This document shows, piece after piece, positions 9,642-17,424 of a stretch of 64,000 nt of DNA. The stretch is from Cyclobacteriaceae bacterium (GTDB lineage Bacteria > Bacteroidota > Bacteroidia > Cytophagales > Cyclobacteriaceae): contig JAHBTY010000002.1 in assembly GCA_019638355.1 (NCBI GenBank), positions 573,001 to 637,000 of the forward strand. Reading direction: 5' to 3'. The first letter of the stretch is position 1. Every line of letters begins with the position of its first letter. The notes under the pieces were generated by a model that was given only the letters and a program-made list of their open reading frames with translations, made no database searches and was not told where the DNA came from. A program made the position numbers and the translations under genes.

Positions 9642-10403
9642 TTAAACGTAAAAATCTTCTTTGTTGGTTTTGGCTACTTCAATAAAAAAATGCGCTACCT
9701 TTTGTGTTACGGCCTTAAAGTACTTTTCACCTTTTTCGGCCGAGGCCTCACGCGGATTGCCCACTCCGGTATCATTTGTTACTTGCATCCATTTGCGTTC
9801 GGCCCAGGCCCAACCTTCCTGCACGGCTTTAAAGCGAAATTTTTTTGCTTTGCCTGAACCCGCTTCTGATAACGGGCGTACCAGGTGAGGGCGCAGGTAC
9901 ATGATCAGGCTGGTTTCCATTTCGCCCGCATGATCATCTTTATTCACAAAAAATTCCTTTTGATCTATACTTTTAAACCAATCGCACGAACACAAAAACA
10001 TATTCGGAAATTTTAAACCCAACTCACGGATCATGGTTTTAAAATCATTACCACCATGACTATTTAGGATAATCAGTTTATGAATACCTTGTCGGTTTAG
10101 GGTTTCAATTACATCGCTCAAAATTGCATGCTGTGTGGAAGGATTCATGTTCATATCCAATAACACATCGTGCTGGCCGGTATTCACACCAAATGGAATG
10201 GCCGGCAGTACCGTAAGCTTTGCACCTTGCTCCCACGCCAGGCGGGCCGCTTCGGTTGCTATTTCTTCGGCTTCGATAATATCAGTGCCATAGGGCAAAT
10301 GATAATTATGTGCCTCGCAGGCTCCCCACGGCAATATCACTACCTCAAATAAAGCATCTTTGATTGTCTTCCAGTTATTTTCAGCCAACAGGTACGGTCG
10401 CAT
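9642..10403 (-). CDS. Creatininase-family amidohydrolase
   Basis: About 253 residues with the metal-ligand pattern of the creatininase/FAPy-deformylase fold: LPWGACEAHNYHLPYGTD near residues 23-40 (Glu, His, Asp ligands), NSHGGND near 112-118 and DDHAGEMETS near 153-162. The family hydrolyses cyclic or linear amides (creatinine, formamidopyrimidines, mycofactocin precursors); which applies here is not decidable. I placed the start at the ATG at 10403 (MRPYLLAENNW). The longer reading from 10475 would overlap the transglycosylase gene and add non-conserved residues. It starts 5 bases after the transglycosylase stop and so is likely in the LOG-transglycosylase-creatininase transcription unit. 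Confidence 0.87.
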   Translation of the reverse strand: MRPYLLAENNWKTIKDALFEVVILPWGACEAHNYHLPYGTDIIEAEEIATEAARLAWEQGAKLTVLPAIPFGVNTGQHDVLLDMNMNPSTQHAILSDVIETLNRQGIHKLIILNSHGGNDFKTMIRELGLKFPNMFLCSCDWFKSIDQKEFFVNKDDHAGEMETSLIMYLRPHLVRPLSEAGSGKAKKFRFKAVQEGWAWAERKWMQVTNDTGVGNPREASAEKGEKYFKAVTQKVAHFFIEVAKTNKEDFYV

Positions 10404-10408
10404 AAAAA

Positions 10409-11338
10409 TCAAACAGGTAATAAGATTTGATACGTTTTTCCTTTTTTTACTGTAAGCCTGGGTTGGCGTAACCACGGGTTGTGCCTTTTCAGAATTTTAT
10501 AGTTGCTGCCATTGCTCTTTGCAAAAGAGACCAGGTTAGGGATGGTTTCGCTTATTTCAATTGTTTTTAATTCTTCGGGTTGGTAAAGATGTTCCGGCTT
10601 CAACTTAAAGCCATATTTTTCCGGGTGCTCAAAAATTTCTTTGATGGCGAGTATCCGAAACACGTAGCGCGCGGTTTCGTCATTCAAATGAGCATCGTAG
10701 TAGTTATCAACTTGATTATCTTCTAAATCGTTTTTAATACCGGCCACACCACGATTATAGGAAGCCGCCACCAATGTCCAGTTTCCAAATTTGGAATACG
10801 CGTTTTTTAAATACTTGCAGGCAGCTTCTGTCGATTTTATTGGATCGTATCGTTCGTCCACTTCTTTATTGATTTCAAGACCTAACTCTTTACCCGCAGC
10901 TTCGCGAATCTGCCAATAGCCTACCGCTTCTTTTGGCGATACCCCATTAACAAGACCACTTTCAATCAAGGGCAGATACTTGAAATCATCGGGAATGTTA
11001 TGCTCCTTTAAAATTTCTGTCATCCGAGGAAGCCACCGGTTGGCACGCTTTAACAAAAACAGCGTGCTGCTTTGCAGATAAATATTCACTTGTAATTCCC
11101 GATCTAACCTTTCGCGCACATCCGGAAGCTGCAAAGGCACGGCTTCTCCGGCAAACGAAATGCTGGTAGGCAAATCATATGACACGGCAACAAATGGTTG
11201 AAAATTTTCGGAAACCGGAATAGGTTCCAATTGAGTGGTAACTTCCACTTCGGGCTTGCGGGCCGACTGATCGTACAATACATATACCAGCAATAGGCCA
11301 ATGGAAAGTGGAGCTAATATGTTTACAATACGTTGCAT
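10409..11338 (-). CDS. Membrane-anchored lytic transglycosylase (GH23, MltD-like)
   Basis: A 309-residue envelope enzyme predicted to cleave peptidoglycan glycan strands with 1,6-anhydro-muramyl formation. An N-terminal signal/anchor helix (residues 4-23) is followed by the SLT domain at about 95-235: catalytic glutamate E126 in LPLIESGL, GYWQIREAAGKELGL, and AASYNRGVAG. The C-terminal segment 260-309 resembles a single LysM-like cell-wall binding unit (SFAKSNGSNYKILKRHNPW, then GKTYQILLPV). It lies 3 bases after the LOG-family gene and 5 bases before the creatininase-like gene, all on the minus strand. Confidence 0.9.
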   Translation of the reverse strand: MQRIVNILAPLSIGLLLVYVLYDQSARKPEVEVTTQLEPIPVSENFQPFVAVSYDLPTSISFAGEAVPLQLPDVRERLDRELQVNIYLQSSTLFLLKRANRWLPRMTEILKEHNIPDDFKYLPLIESGLVNGVSPKEAVGYWQIREAAGKELGLEINKEVDERYDPIKSTEAACKYLKNAYSKFGNWTLVAASYNRGVAGIKNDLEDNQVDNYYDAHLNDETARYVFRILAIKEIFEHPEKYGFKLKPEHLYQPEELKTIEISETIPNLVSFAKSNGSNYKILKRHNPWLRQPRLTVKKGKTYQILLPV

Positions 11339-11341
11339 GTT

Positions 11342-12097
11342 TTAAAAGTTTGGCGAAAGCAGGTATCGTGCGTAAAACTCGTCTATCACCTTAACAGCTT
11401 CTTGCGGAGTGTCCACCAGGTTAAATAAATCAAGGTCTTCCGGGCTAATCATTTTTTCATCTACCAACACGGTTTCAACCCACTTCATCCAGCCGGCCCA
11501 AAATTTTTTACCAACCAATACAATCGGGAAACGACCAATCTTTTTTGTCTGAATCAGCGTAAGCGCTTCTGTCAGTTCGTCTAACGTGCCAAAGCCGCCC
11601 GGCATAATAATAAAGCCTTGCGAATATTTTACAAACATAAGTTTGCGCACAAAGAAGTAATCAAACGTTATAAGCTTATCGGCATCAATGTAAGGATTAC
11701 CCTTTTGCTCGAACGGTAAAAAAATATTTAGACCTACCGATTTTCCACCGGCACGTTTCGCACCCTTGTTACCCGCCTCCATAATACCGGGGCCGCCTCC
11801 GGTAATTACCCCATAGCCATGGTGCACAAGTTGGGCTGCAATGTCTTCGGCTATCTTATAATATTTATGATCGGGCTTGGTACGGGCCGAACCAAAAATG
11901 GTAACACACGGGCCAATTTTAGCAAGCTTTTCAAAGCCTTCCACAAACTCGCTCATCACTTTAAAAATCATCCACGAGTCTGAGCTTTTAATCTCGGCCC
12001 AATCTTTATCTTTAAAAGCTTTACGAATACGGTGTTCGTCTTCCAGCACCTGGTCTATCTCTTCAATTGTCTTTTTCTTTTTCGCTTTAGATGCCAT
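11342..12097 (-). CDS. LOG-family protein (nucleoside 5'-monophosphate phosphoribohydrolase-like)
   Basis: About 251 residues. The two family motifs are intact: GGGPGIMEAGNKGA and PGGFGTLDELTE, which bind the phosphate and provide the catalytic Glu in LOG cytokinin-activating and Ppn-type nucleotide hydrolases. The Lys-rich N-terminal extension is variable. Start set at ATG 12097 (MASKAKKKK); the reading from 12106 would use TTG. It probably acts in nucleotide turnover rather than hormone synthesis (inference). It is first in a minus-strand unit with a transglycosylase and a creatininase-like gene, and is divergent from the GH130 gene with only 35 bases between starts. Confidence 0.88.
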   Translation of the reverse strand: MASKAKKKKTIEEIDQVLEDEHRIRKAFKDKDWAEIKSSDSWMIFKVMSEFVEGFEKLAKIGPCVTIFGSARTKPDHKYYKIAEDIAAQLVHHGYGVITGGGPGIMEAGNKGAKRAGGKSVGLNIFLPFEQKGNPYIDADKLITFDYFFVRKLMFVKYSQGFIIMPGGFGTLDELTEALTLIQTKKIGRFPIVLVGKKFWAGWMKWVETVLVDEKMISPEDLDLFNLVDTPQEAVKVIDEFYARYLLSPNF

Positions 12098-12132
12098 ACC
12101 TTTCAACTATTAAATTTTTTTCAAGTTAGTAA

Positions 12133-13245
12133 ATGAATTGTAATTCTATGGAACACATCAAACAGAGATGGCAATATGCATTGATTGTTACCTTGCTAAC
12201 AGCTTGTACTACACCGGAGCATCGTAATGCATTTGAGGACGACAGTACCTGGGCTATGCTTCCGTTTCAAAAGGTAAATAATGCAAACCCCATTCTGAAA
12301 GCCGATACCGGAATTTTTGTTTGCCCGATTCTGAAACAAGAAGTAAAGTGGGAAGAGAAAGATGTTTTTAATCCGGCAGCAGTAGTTCGTAACGGAGCCG
12401 TTTATCTTTTCTACCGGGCCGAAGATATCATTGGAAAATACAACGGCACCTCGCGGATTGGGTTAGCCATTAGCACGGACGGAATCAATTTTAACCGGAT
12501 GCGCGAACCCGTTCTCTATCCGGCCGAAGATTTTATGAAGGTGTATGAATGGGAAGGTGGTATGGAAGATCCGCGCATTATTGAAAATGAAATGGGTACT
12601 TACATTATGACCTACACTTCGTACGATGGAAACCTGGCCCGCTTGTGTGTGGCTTCCTCTACCGATTTACTAAACTGGACTAAACATGGCCTCGTGTTGA
12701 AAGATAAGTTTACGGACACCTGGAGTAAATCGGGTGCAATTATTGGGCGACAAAGAGGCAACCAGGTAATAGCTGAAAAAGTTAATGGCAAATACTGGAT
12801 GTACTTTGGCGATACCGATTTGTTTATGGCTACTTCCGATGATTTAATTCAATGGCAACCTGTGTTGGATGCAGCCGGAAACTTAAAGTCGGTTTTAAAA
12901 CCACGTGCAGGTATGTTTGATAGCCGGTTGGTTGAAAGTGGACCCTATGCTTTGATAACAGAACACGGAATTTTACTTCTTTATAATGGAATGAATTTAG
13001 ATTCTGGTGGAGATAGCAACTTACCTGGCGGAGCTTATTGTTCTGGACAAGCCTTATTCGATCTGAACGACCCAACATTATTAATTGATCGCATGAACGA
13101 ATACTTTTTGCGGCCCGACCAACCTTATGAAATAGAAGGCCAGGTAAACCAGGTTTGTTTTATTGAAGGCATGGTGCCGTTTAATGGCAAATGGTTTTTG
13201 TATTACGGCACGGCTGATTCGAAAATTGGCGTGGCGGTTAAATAA
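12133..13245 (+). CDS. GH130-family glycosidase/phosphorylase, lipoprotein
   Basis: A 370-residue protein with a lipoprotein signal (LLTAC, acceptor Cys25), placing it on the periplasmic or surface side of a membrane. The rest is a five-bladed propeller typical of GH130 (family 43-like fold): FNPAAVVRNGAVYLFYRAED, RIGLAISTDG, and GGMEDPRI with the presumed catalytic Asp146. Known GH130 members are beta-mannoside phosphorylases or beta-1,2-mannosidases; a secreted lipoprotein favours a hydrolase, but the subfamily cannot be fixed by eye. Start could also be Met6. It is unusual in standing alone, with no SusC/D or other glycan genes beside it. Confidence 0.85.
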   Translation: MNCNSMEHIKQRWQYALIVTLLTACTTPEHRNAFEDDSTWAMLPFQKVNNANPILKADTGIFVCPILKQEVKWEEKDVFNPAAVVRNGAVYLFYRAEDIIGKYNGTSRIGLAISTDGINFNRMREPVLYPAEDFMKVYEWEGGMEDPRIIENEMGTYIMTYTSYDGNLARLCVASSTDLLNWTKHGLVLKDKFTDTWSKSGAIIGRQRGNQVIAEKVNGKYWMYFGDTDLFMATSDDLIQWQPVLDAAGNLKSVLKPRAGMFDSRLVESGPYALITEHGILLLYNGMNLDSGGDSNLPGGAYCSGQALFDLNDPTLLIDRMNEYFLRPDQPYEIEGQVNQVCFIEGMVPFNGKWFLYYGTADSKIGVAVK

Positions 13246-13265
13246 ATATTTAAGTGTTAAAAAGT

Positions 13266-14171
13266 TTACAACCTTAAACTCTTCAACGCGGCTTCAAGAG
13301 TTGTGTACTTAAATTCAAAACCCGTTTGTTTTATTTTATCGGCAGTTACTTTGCTGCCCTGTAACACAATGTTGGCCATTTCGCCTAACATAAGTTTTAA
13401 TACAAACGCTGGCACGTGTACGGGCCAAACTGGCCGGTTTAAAACTTTACCAATAGCTTTTGTTATTTCTTTATTGGAAACCCAATTGCCACTTACGGCA
13501 CTATACGCACCCCGCAGGGTTTCATCTGTTGCGGCCTTCAAAAACATAGCGCCCAAATCCTCGATGTGAATCCATGAGAGATTTTGTTTGCCACTTCCTA
13601 ATGGTGATCCCGCAAACATGCGCACCGGCTTTGCCATTTCGGTAAGTGCACCGCCTTTATCGCTTAATACAATTCCAATACGCAGCTTTACAACCCGAAT
13701 AGAAAGTTGTTGGATTTTATCCATTTCTTCTTCCCACTGCTTTGTAACGTTGGCCAGAAAATCAGTTCCTGGCTTTGTATCTTCTGTAAACACTTCATCA
13801 CCAAATCCAAAACCATAATATCCAATTGCCGATGCCGAAACAAAGGTTGTTACCTGGTGCGATGTTGTGCTCAGCACTTTATTCAACAAGGCTACTGACT
13901 TTGTCCGGCTCTCCAGAATTTCACGCTTGCGCGATGTGCTCCAGCGTTTATCGGCAATACCAGCACCGGCCAAATTGATTATTGTATCCACACCCGCCAA
14001 TGCTTGTACATCAAAAGTGCCTGCATTTACATCCCAAACAAAGGTGGAAATTTTTCCGGCACGTTTTGTGCGACCGACATGCACAACCTGATAGCCTTGT
14101 TGCTGCAGCATATCAGTAAGGTGCGAGCCTACCAGGCCCGAGGCTCCGGTTATTAAAATTTTTTTACTCAT
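13266..14171 (-). CDS. TIGR01777-family NAD(P)-dependent epimerase-like protein
   Basis: A 301-residue extended short-chain dehydrogenase. It has the N-terminal Rossmann motif GASGLVG at 7-13, LAGAGIADKRW near 69-79, an SASAIGYYG segment carrying the YxxG-type active region, and a C-terminal DUF1731-like tail (GEMANIVLQGSKVTADKI). This matches the YfcH/SulA group annotated TIGR01777, whose reaction is not established. It converges on the GH130 gene (20-base gap) and diverges from the coiled-coil protein gene. Confidence 0.9.
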   Translation of the reverse strand: MSKKILITGASGLVGSHLTDMLQQQGYQVVHVGRTKRAGKISTFVWDVNAGTFDVQALAGVDTIINLAGAGIADKRWSTSRKREILESRTKSVALLNKVLSTTSHQVTTFVSASAIGYYGFGFGDEVFTEDTKPGTDFLANVTKQWEEEMDKIQQLSIRVVKLRIGIVLSDKGGALTEMAKPVRMFAGSPLGSGKQNLSWIHIEDLGAMFLKAATDETLRGAYSAVSGNWVSNKEITKAIGKVLNRPVWPVHVPAFVLKLMLGEMANIVLQGSKVTADKIKQTGFEFKYTTLEAALKSLRL

Positions 14172-14177
14172 TATTAG

Positions 14178-14185
14178 TAGCTTTG
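14178..14185 (+). promoter_or_regulatory. -7 box for the coiled-coil protein gene
   Basis: TAGCTTTG fits TAnnTTTG and lies 19 bases before the ATG at 14205. Confidence 0.5.
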
Positions 14186-14204
14186 AAACTTTAACACAGA
14201 ATAC

Positions 14205-14897
14205 ATGAATAAGTTTTTAAGTGCGTTGGTATTATGCTTGTCGCTGGTGGTTGCACAAGCCCAAACCGTAAGTGTAAATAAACAAAACGAAAAGGTAAAG
14301 AACGAAACTATTGAAGTGTTTGCCACTACGCTGGAAGGTCGCAAAGAAGATATTCAGCAGGCGTTTACGCGTTATCAAAAAGAGATGGGTAAGGTTAAAC
14401 TACTTAGTTCACCGGCCGTAATAACCGAACCTGTTATTAGCGGCACGCCTTTCAGCAAAGGCATTGTGTATGCCGGCAGCCAAAGCAGTGATAAAACCAC
14501 TACGGTGTGGATGGGCATTAACCCCACCGAGTGGGACGAGAAAGATGTTACCTACGCTACCCGCGAGTTACATAAAATGGTTTATCAGTTTGGTATAAAA
14601 TTTTATCGCGATCAGGTTCAAAAACAAATTGATGAAACCCAGCAGGCGTTAGATGCAGTTGAGAAACAACAGCAACGTATGCTCAATCAAAGCAAAGACT
14701 TAACGATTAAAATGAGTAACAACGAACAGGAAAAAATTCAATTGGAGAAATCGTTGGAGAACAACAAGCTTGAAAATGCAGCCCTGAAAATCAGAATTGA
14801 GAATAATAAAAAAGCTCAGGATTCCTTAGTGAACACTTCCATTCAGATTAAAAAAGTAATGGAAACTTATAAAGAAAAGCAGCGGAAGATTAATTAG
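14205..14897 (+). CDS. Secreted coiled-coil protein of unknown function
   Basis: 230 residues with a clear signal peptide (FLSALVLCLSLVVAQAQ, cleavage near 20). Residues 25-140 form a small mixed domain; residues about 143-228 are strongly charged and Gln/Lys/Glu-rich with heptad spacing (DETQQALDAVEKQQQRMLNQ), predicting a long periplasmic coiled coil. No family was recognised. It ends 3 bases before the stop of a convergent lipoprotein gene. Confidence 0.75.
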   Translation: MNKFLSALVLCLSLVVAQAQTVSVNKQNEKVKNETIEVFATTLEGRKEDIQQAFTRYQKEMGKVKLLSSPAVITEPVISGTPFSKGIVYAGSQSSDKTTTVWMGINPTEWDEKDVTYATRELHKMVYQFGIKFYRDQVQKQIDETQQALDAVEKQQQRMLNQSKDLTIKMSNNEQEKIQLEKSLENNKLENAALKIRIENNKKAQDSLVNTSIQIKKVMETYKEKQRKIN

Positions 14898-14900
14898 GTG

Positions 14901-15443
14901 TTAATACCCAGGTTTGGAGACCCACTCATACCGCACGGTATCATAATAGCTCCATTCTGTAGGCCATTCTATTAAATCCGGATTCAACATATGTTCATTT
15001 ACATTATCATGCTTTATTATCCAATCAAAAAGGATATCACCTTTTAACTTTAATTCTTCAATAGAGCCAACAGGTGTGTTAAAAATTTCCCTAAAAGAAT
15101 GTATTCGCCCACTTTGATCCAGATAAAAACTACCGCCTACATCACGCAAATTTCCCTGGCTGCTTCGGGCCGGCCTTCGCATGTAGAAATAATACTTTCC
15201 AGCTTCGTTCTTATATAACTTCTCCAAATTGAATTTGGGAAGTTGTGAAACATAATAGGGTCTGAATTTTTTTTCAAATCGGGTTTGCGAGGTGGCACCT
15301 TCCGGAGCCTGATAGATATACGTAATGATTTCCACTTTAAGCGAATCCAATTGAGTATTGGAAAAGTAATTAGCAGGATCATATTTTTTGCCACAACCAC
15401 CGATTAATGTTATTAAAAAAAGAATGAGAATAACGTGTTTCAT
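14901..15443 (-). CDS. Hypothetical lipoprotein
   Basis: 180 residues with a lipoprotein signal (LITLIGGC, acceptor Cys17 followed by GKK). The remainder is a globular domain rich in Tyr and Trp with no family I recognise. It lies just downstream of the terminator of the large surface lipoprotein gene, so it is transcribed separately. Confidence 0.7.
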   Translation of the reverse strand: MKHVILILFLITLIGGCGKKYDPANYFSNTQLDSLKVEIITYIYQAPEGATSQTRFEKKFRPYYVSQLPKFNLEKLYKNEAGKYYFYMRRPARSSQGNLRDVGGSFYLDQSGRIHSFREIFNTPVGSIEELKLKGDILFDWIIKHDNVNEHMLNPDLIEWPTEWSYYDTVRYEWVSKPGY

Positions 15444-15462
15444 AGTGTAGAAAAATAAAAAT

Positions 15463-15482
15463 GCCGGAGCCCGGGCCCCGAC
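15463..15482 (-). terminator. GC-rich Rho-independent terminator
   Basis: On the minus strand an 8-base GC-rich stem (GTCGGGGC / GCTCCGGC, two G-T pairs) closes a CCGG loop and is followed by ATTTTTATTTTT. It lies 25 bases past the stop of the 605-residue lipoprotein gene. Confidence 0.85.
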
Positions 15483-15506
15483 ACTTTTACCCTAAAATTT
15501 CAAATA

Positions 15507-17324
15507 TTAATAGGCGGTATTACGAGGATCGAAGTTGGTCCACGTTGCAGCCCAATTGGTTGCACCAAAGGCACCAATATAGTTTACAGTTTTATCGAAG
15601 AATGTACCGGCATTCGGGCAATTGTTCCACAAATTAGTTTTGCCAAGCAATGAAGAGTTTGCAGAAGGCGTGAAGGTTGGTGTACCCAAATCAAACACGT
15701 TTCCGTTTATGCCAAGATCGGTCCACTTGTCTTCCAGCACATTACCATAAGCTGCTGTTTTGAACCAGGTTTGCGCAGAGGCACCACTAATATTAGCTGT
15801 TGTTGCAAACATGAATCCTCTGGGTAGTTGTGGATTTTGTGTGTTGGTACCAAATGGCAGGCCTGTAACAGTTTGTTCTTCGGTAGTTGCTACCGATCCG
15901 TAACCATTTCCACCCCAGTTTTCAACACCAGCTAAAACCACGTTACGCAATTGAAGTTCGTCTGCTGCTGCGTTTGCAACAGTAGTAGCACCATCAATGA
16001 AAATTCCATTAGGATAACCGGTAAATACTGCATTATAGATTTTTAATTTGTTATTTCTGCGTAAGTGAGCAGCATTCTGGAAGTTATCCTGAATGTTAAC
16101 ATCGCTTGTTTTCTTGGGGCCAATAATGGTTACGTTAGCAAATACACCTGAAGTAAACGGAGTTGCGCCTGAACCTCCTCCATCGTTATCCACTTCAAAA
16201 CCATTAGAACCCGATTGGTCTGCAAGAGTATTATCGCGAATACCTATAGCCCACTGCACATTTCCAGACCACCCGAAGTCCACATCAAAATCATCATCTA
16301 AACCTCTGTACACAATAAGATGTTTTGCATTTACAGTTCCACCAAACCATTCAAATCCATCATCTAAACCATAAGAAGCTTGAACGTAATCGATAGTAGT
16401 TGCATTACCTACACTACCCATTGTTAACGAATTCACTTCTTGATTTGGATTGATAGGAGTACCTGCAAACTCAATACGTACGTATTTTAATGTTCCTGAG
16501 TTATCAGTATCAGGTGAGGAAATTGGTGTATTACCAACTCCGTGCAAGGCACCATAGTTACCTTCTAATTCAGCGTTTGCACTTTGGTTATTCACAGCTC
16601 TTCCAACTAAAACCACTCCACCCCAATCGCCAGGGTTACGGGTTCCGGCAGCTTTTGCAGAAGTAAACACGATCGGGTTGCTTTCGGTGCCTACTGCTTC
16701 AATTCTATTACCACGCTGTACAATTAGTGTACCTGGAGGTGTAGTGCCTGTTTTGGATAAACCCTGAATAACAGTACCAGCTTCAATAGTTAATACAACG
16801 CCAGTTATATTGGTTCCACCTGATCTTGCGGCATCATCGCCCACACGTACGTAACCTGATAATTGATAAATTTTATCGGCTGTCCAGGTGGTGCTTGCAT
16901 TAATAATTCCACTTACTGTAACAATTGTTTTGCTTGCAACGGTTACTGCATAGGTTGAAAGAGTTGATAACTGATCTTTATTGTCTTTTGCCTGGAAGGT
17001 AAAGTTTGTTACTGTTCCGATAGGCAAAGATTCTACCGAATAAGTTAAATCGTAAGTAGCCGAAGTTTGGCCTGTATAAGCTTCCACATCGAAAGCTGCT
17101 CCATTCTTTAATACTGTTAATTCCTTCAGTCCACCCGGAGCTGTAATTGTTACCTGAACACTTGCATTAGCACCTACTATTCCCTGAAATGAGGGCGCAG
17201 CCAAAGTAAGCGAGGGCACAGCCACAGGATCCTCGTCATCGTTACAAGATGCTAAAACCACCACAAAGGCACCTAGAATGACCAGTGATAGCAGCCTTCT
17301 CCAGTTCCAGTTAAATTTTTCCAT
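15507..17324 (-). CDS. Large surface lipoprotein, parallel beta-helix-like
   Basis: 605 residues. An n-region is followed by a hydrophobic helix and lipobox (VVLASC, Cys about 27), then DDEDP, an acid-rich stretch of the sort seen on surface-exported Bacteroidota lipoproteins. Residues 38-130 look like an Ig-like domain; from 150 on there are recurrent short strand/turn repeats (GTLIVQRGNRIEAVGTES, WGGVVLVGRA, GFEWFGGTVNAKHLI) as in right-handed beta-helix proteins. The TonB-dependent receptor lies 100 bases upstream on the same strand, a recurring pairing in Bacteroidota in which the lipoprotein probably captures the ligand for the receptor (inference). It has its own -7 box at 17352-17359, so it can be expressed apart from the receptor. 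Confidence 0.75.
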   Translation of the reverse strand: MEKFNWNWRRLLSLVILGAFVVVLASCNDDEDPVAVPSLTLAAPSFQGIVGANASVQVTITAPGGLKELTVLKNGAAFDVEAYTGQTSATYDLTYSVESLPIGTVTNFTFQAKDNKDQLSTLSTYAVTVASKTIVTVSGIINASTTWTADKIYQLSGYVRVGDDAARSGGTNITGVVLTIEAGTVIQGLSKTGTTPPGTLIVQRGNRIEAVGTESNPIVFTSAKAAGTRNPGDWGGVVLVGRAVNNQSANAELEGNYGALHGVGNTPISSPDTDNSGTLKYVRIEFAGTPINPNQEVNSLTMGSVGNATTIDYVQASYGLDDGFEWFGGTVNAKHLIVYRGLDDDFDVDFGWSGNVQWAIGIRDNTLADQSGSNGFEVDNDGGGSGATPFTSGVFANVTIIGPKKTSDVNIQDNFQNAAHLRRNNKLKIYNAVFTGYPNGIFIDGATTVANAAADELQLRNVVLAGVENWGGNGYGSVATTEEQTVTGLPFGTNTQNPQLPRGFMFATTANISGASAQTWFKTAAYGNVLEDKWTDLGINGNVFDLGTPTFTPSANSSLLGKTNLWNNCPNAGTFFDKTVNYIGAFGATNWAATWTNFDPRNTAY

Positions 17325-17351
17325 TGTTATTCAATTTAGTTAAGACTGGTG

Positions 17352-17359
17352 CAAAAGTA
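17352..17359 (-). promoter_or_regulatory. -7 box for the surface lipoprotein
   Basis: TACTTTTG on the minus strand fits TAnnTTTG, 27 bases before the ATG at 17324. It directly abuts the hairpin at 17360-17396. Confidence 0.5.
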
Positions 17360-17396
17360 TTCGGCCTCTGTTAACCCAATGTTAACAGAGGCCGAA
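17360..17396 (-). terminator. Perfect 16-bp hairpin between TonB receptor and lipoprotein
   Basis: TTCGGCCTCTGTTAAC (17360-17375) is the exact reverse complement of 17381-17396, with a 5-base loop. It sits 28 bases after the receptor stop. The following minus-strand TACTTTTG is a weak U-tract, so it could end receptor transcription, attenuate it into the lipoprotein gene, or act as an operator; the arm also carries GTTAAC near-palindromes. Confidence 0.6.
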
Positions 17397-17424
17397 CTTT
17401 AGATTACGAATCCTATTCTGTTCG

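Noticed and set aside
9642-10475. Longer start for the creatininase-like gene
   Set aside because: It would overlap the transglycosylase coding end by 67 bases and adds residues unlike the family; ATG 10403 is better.
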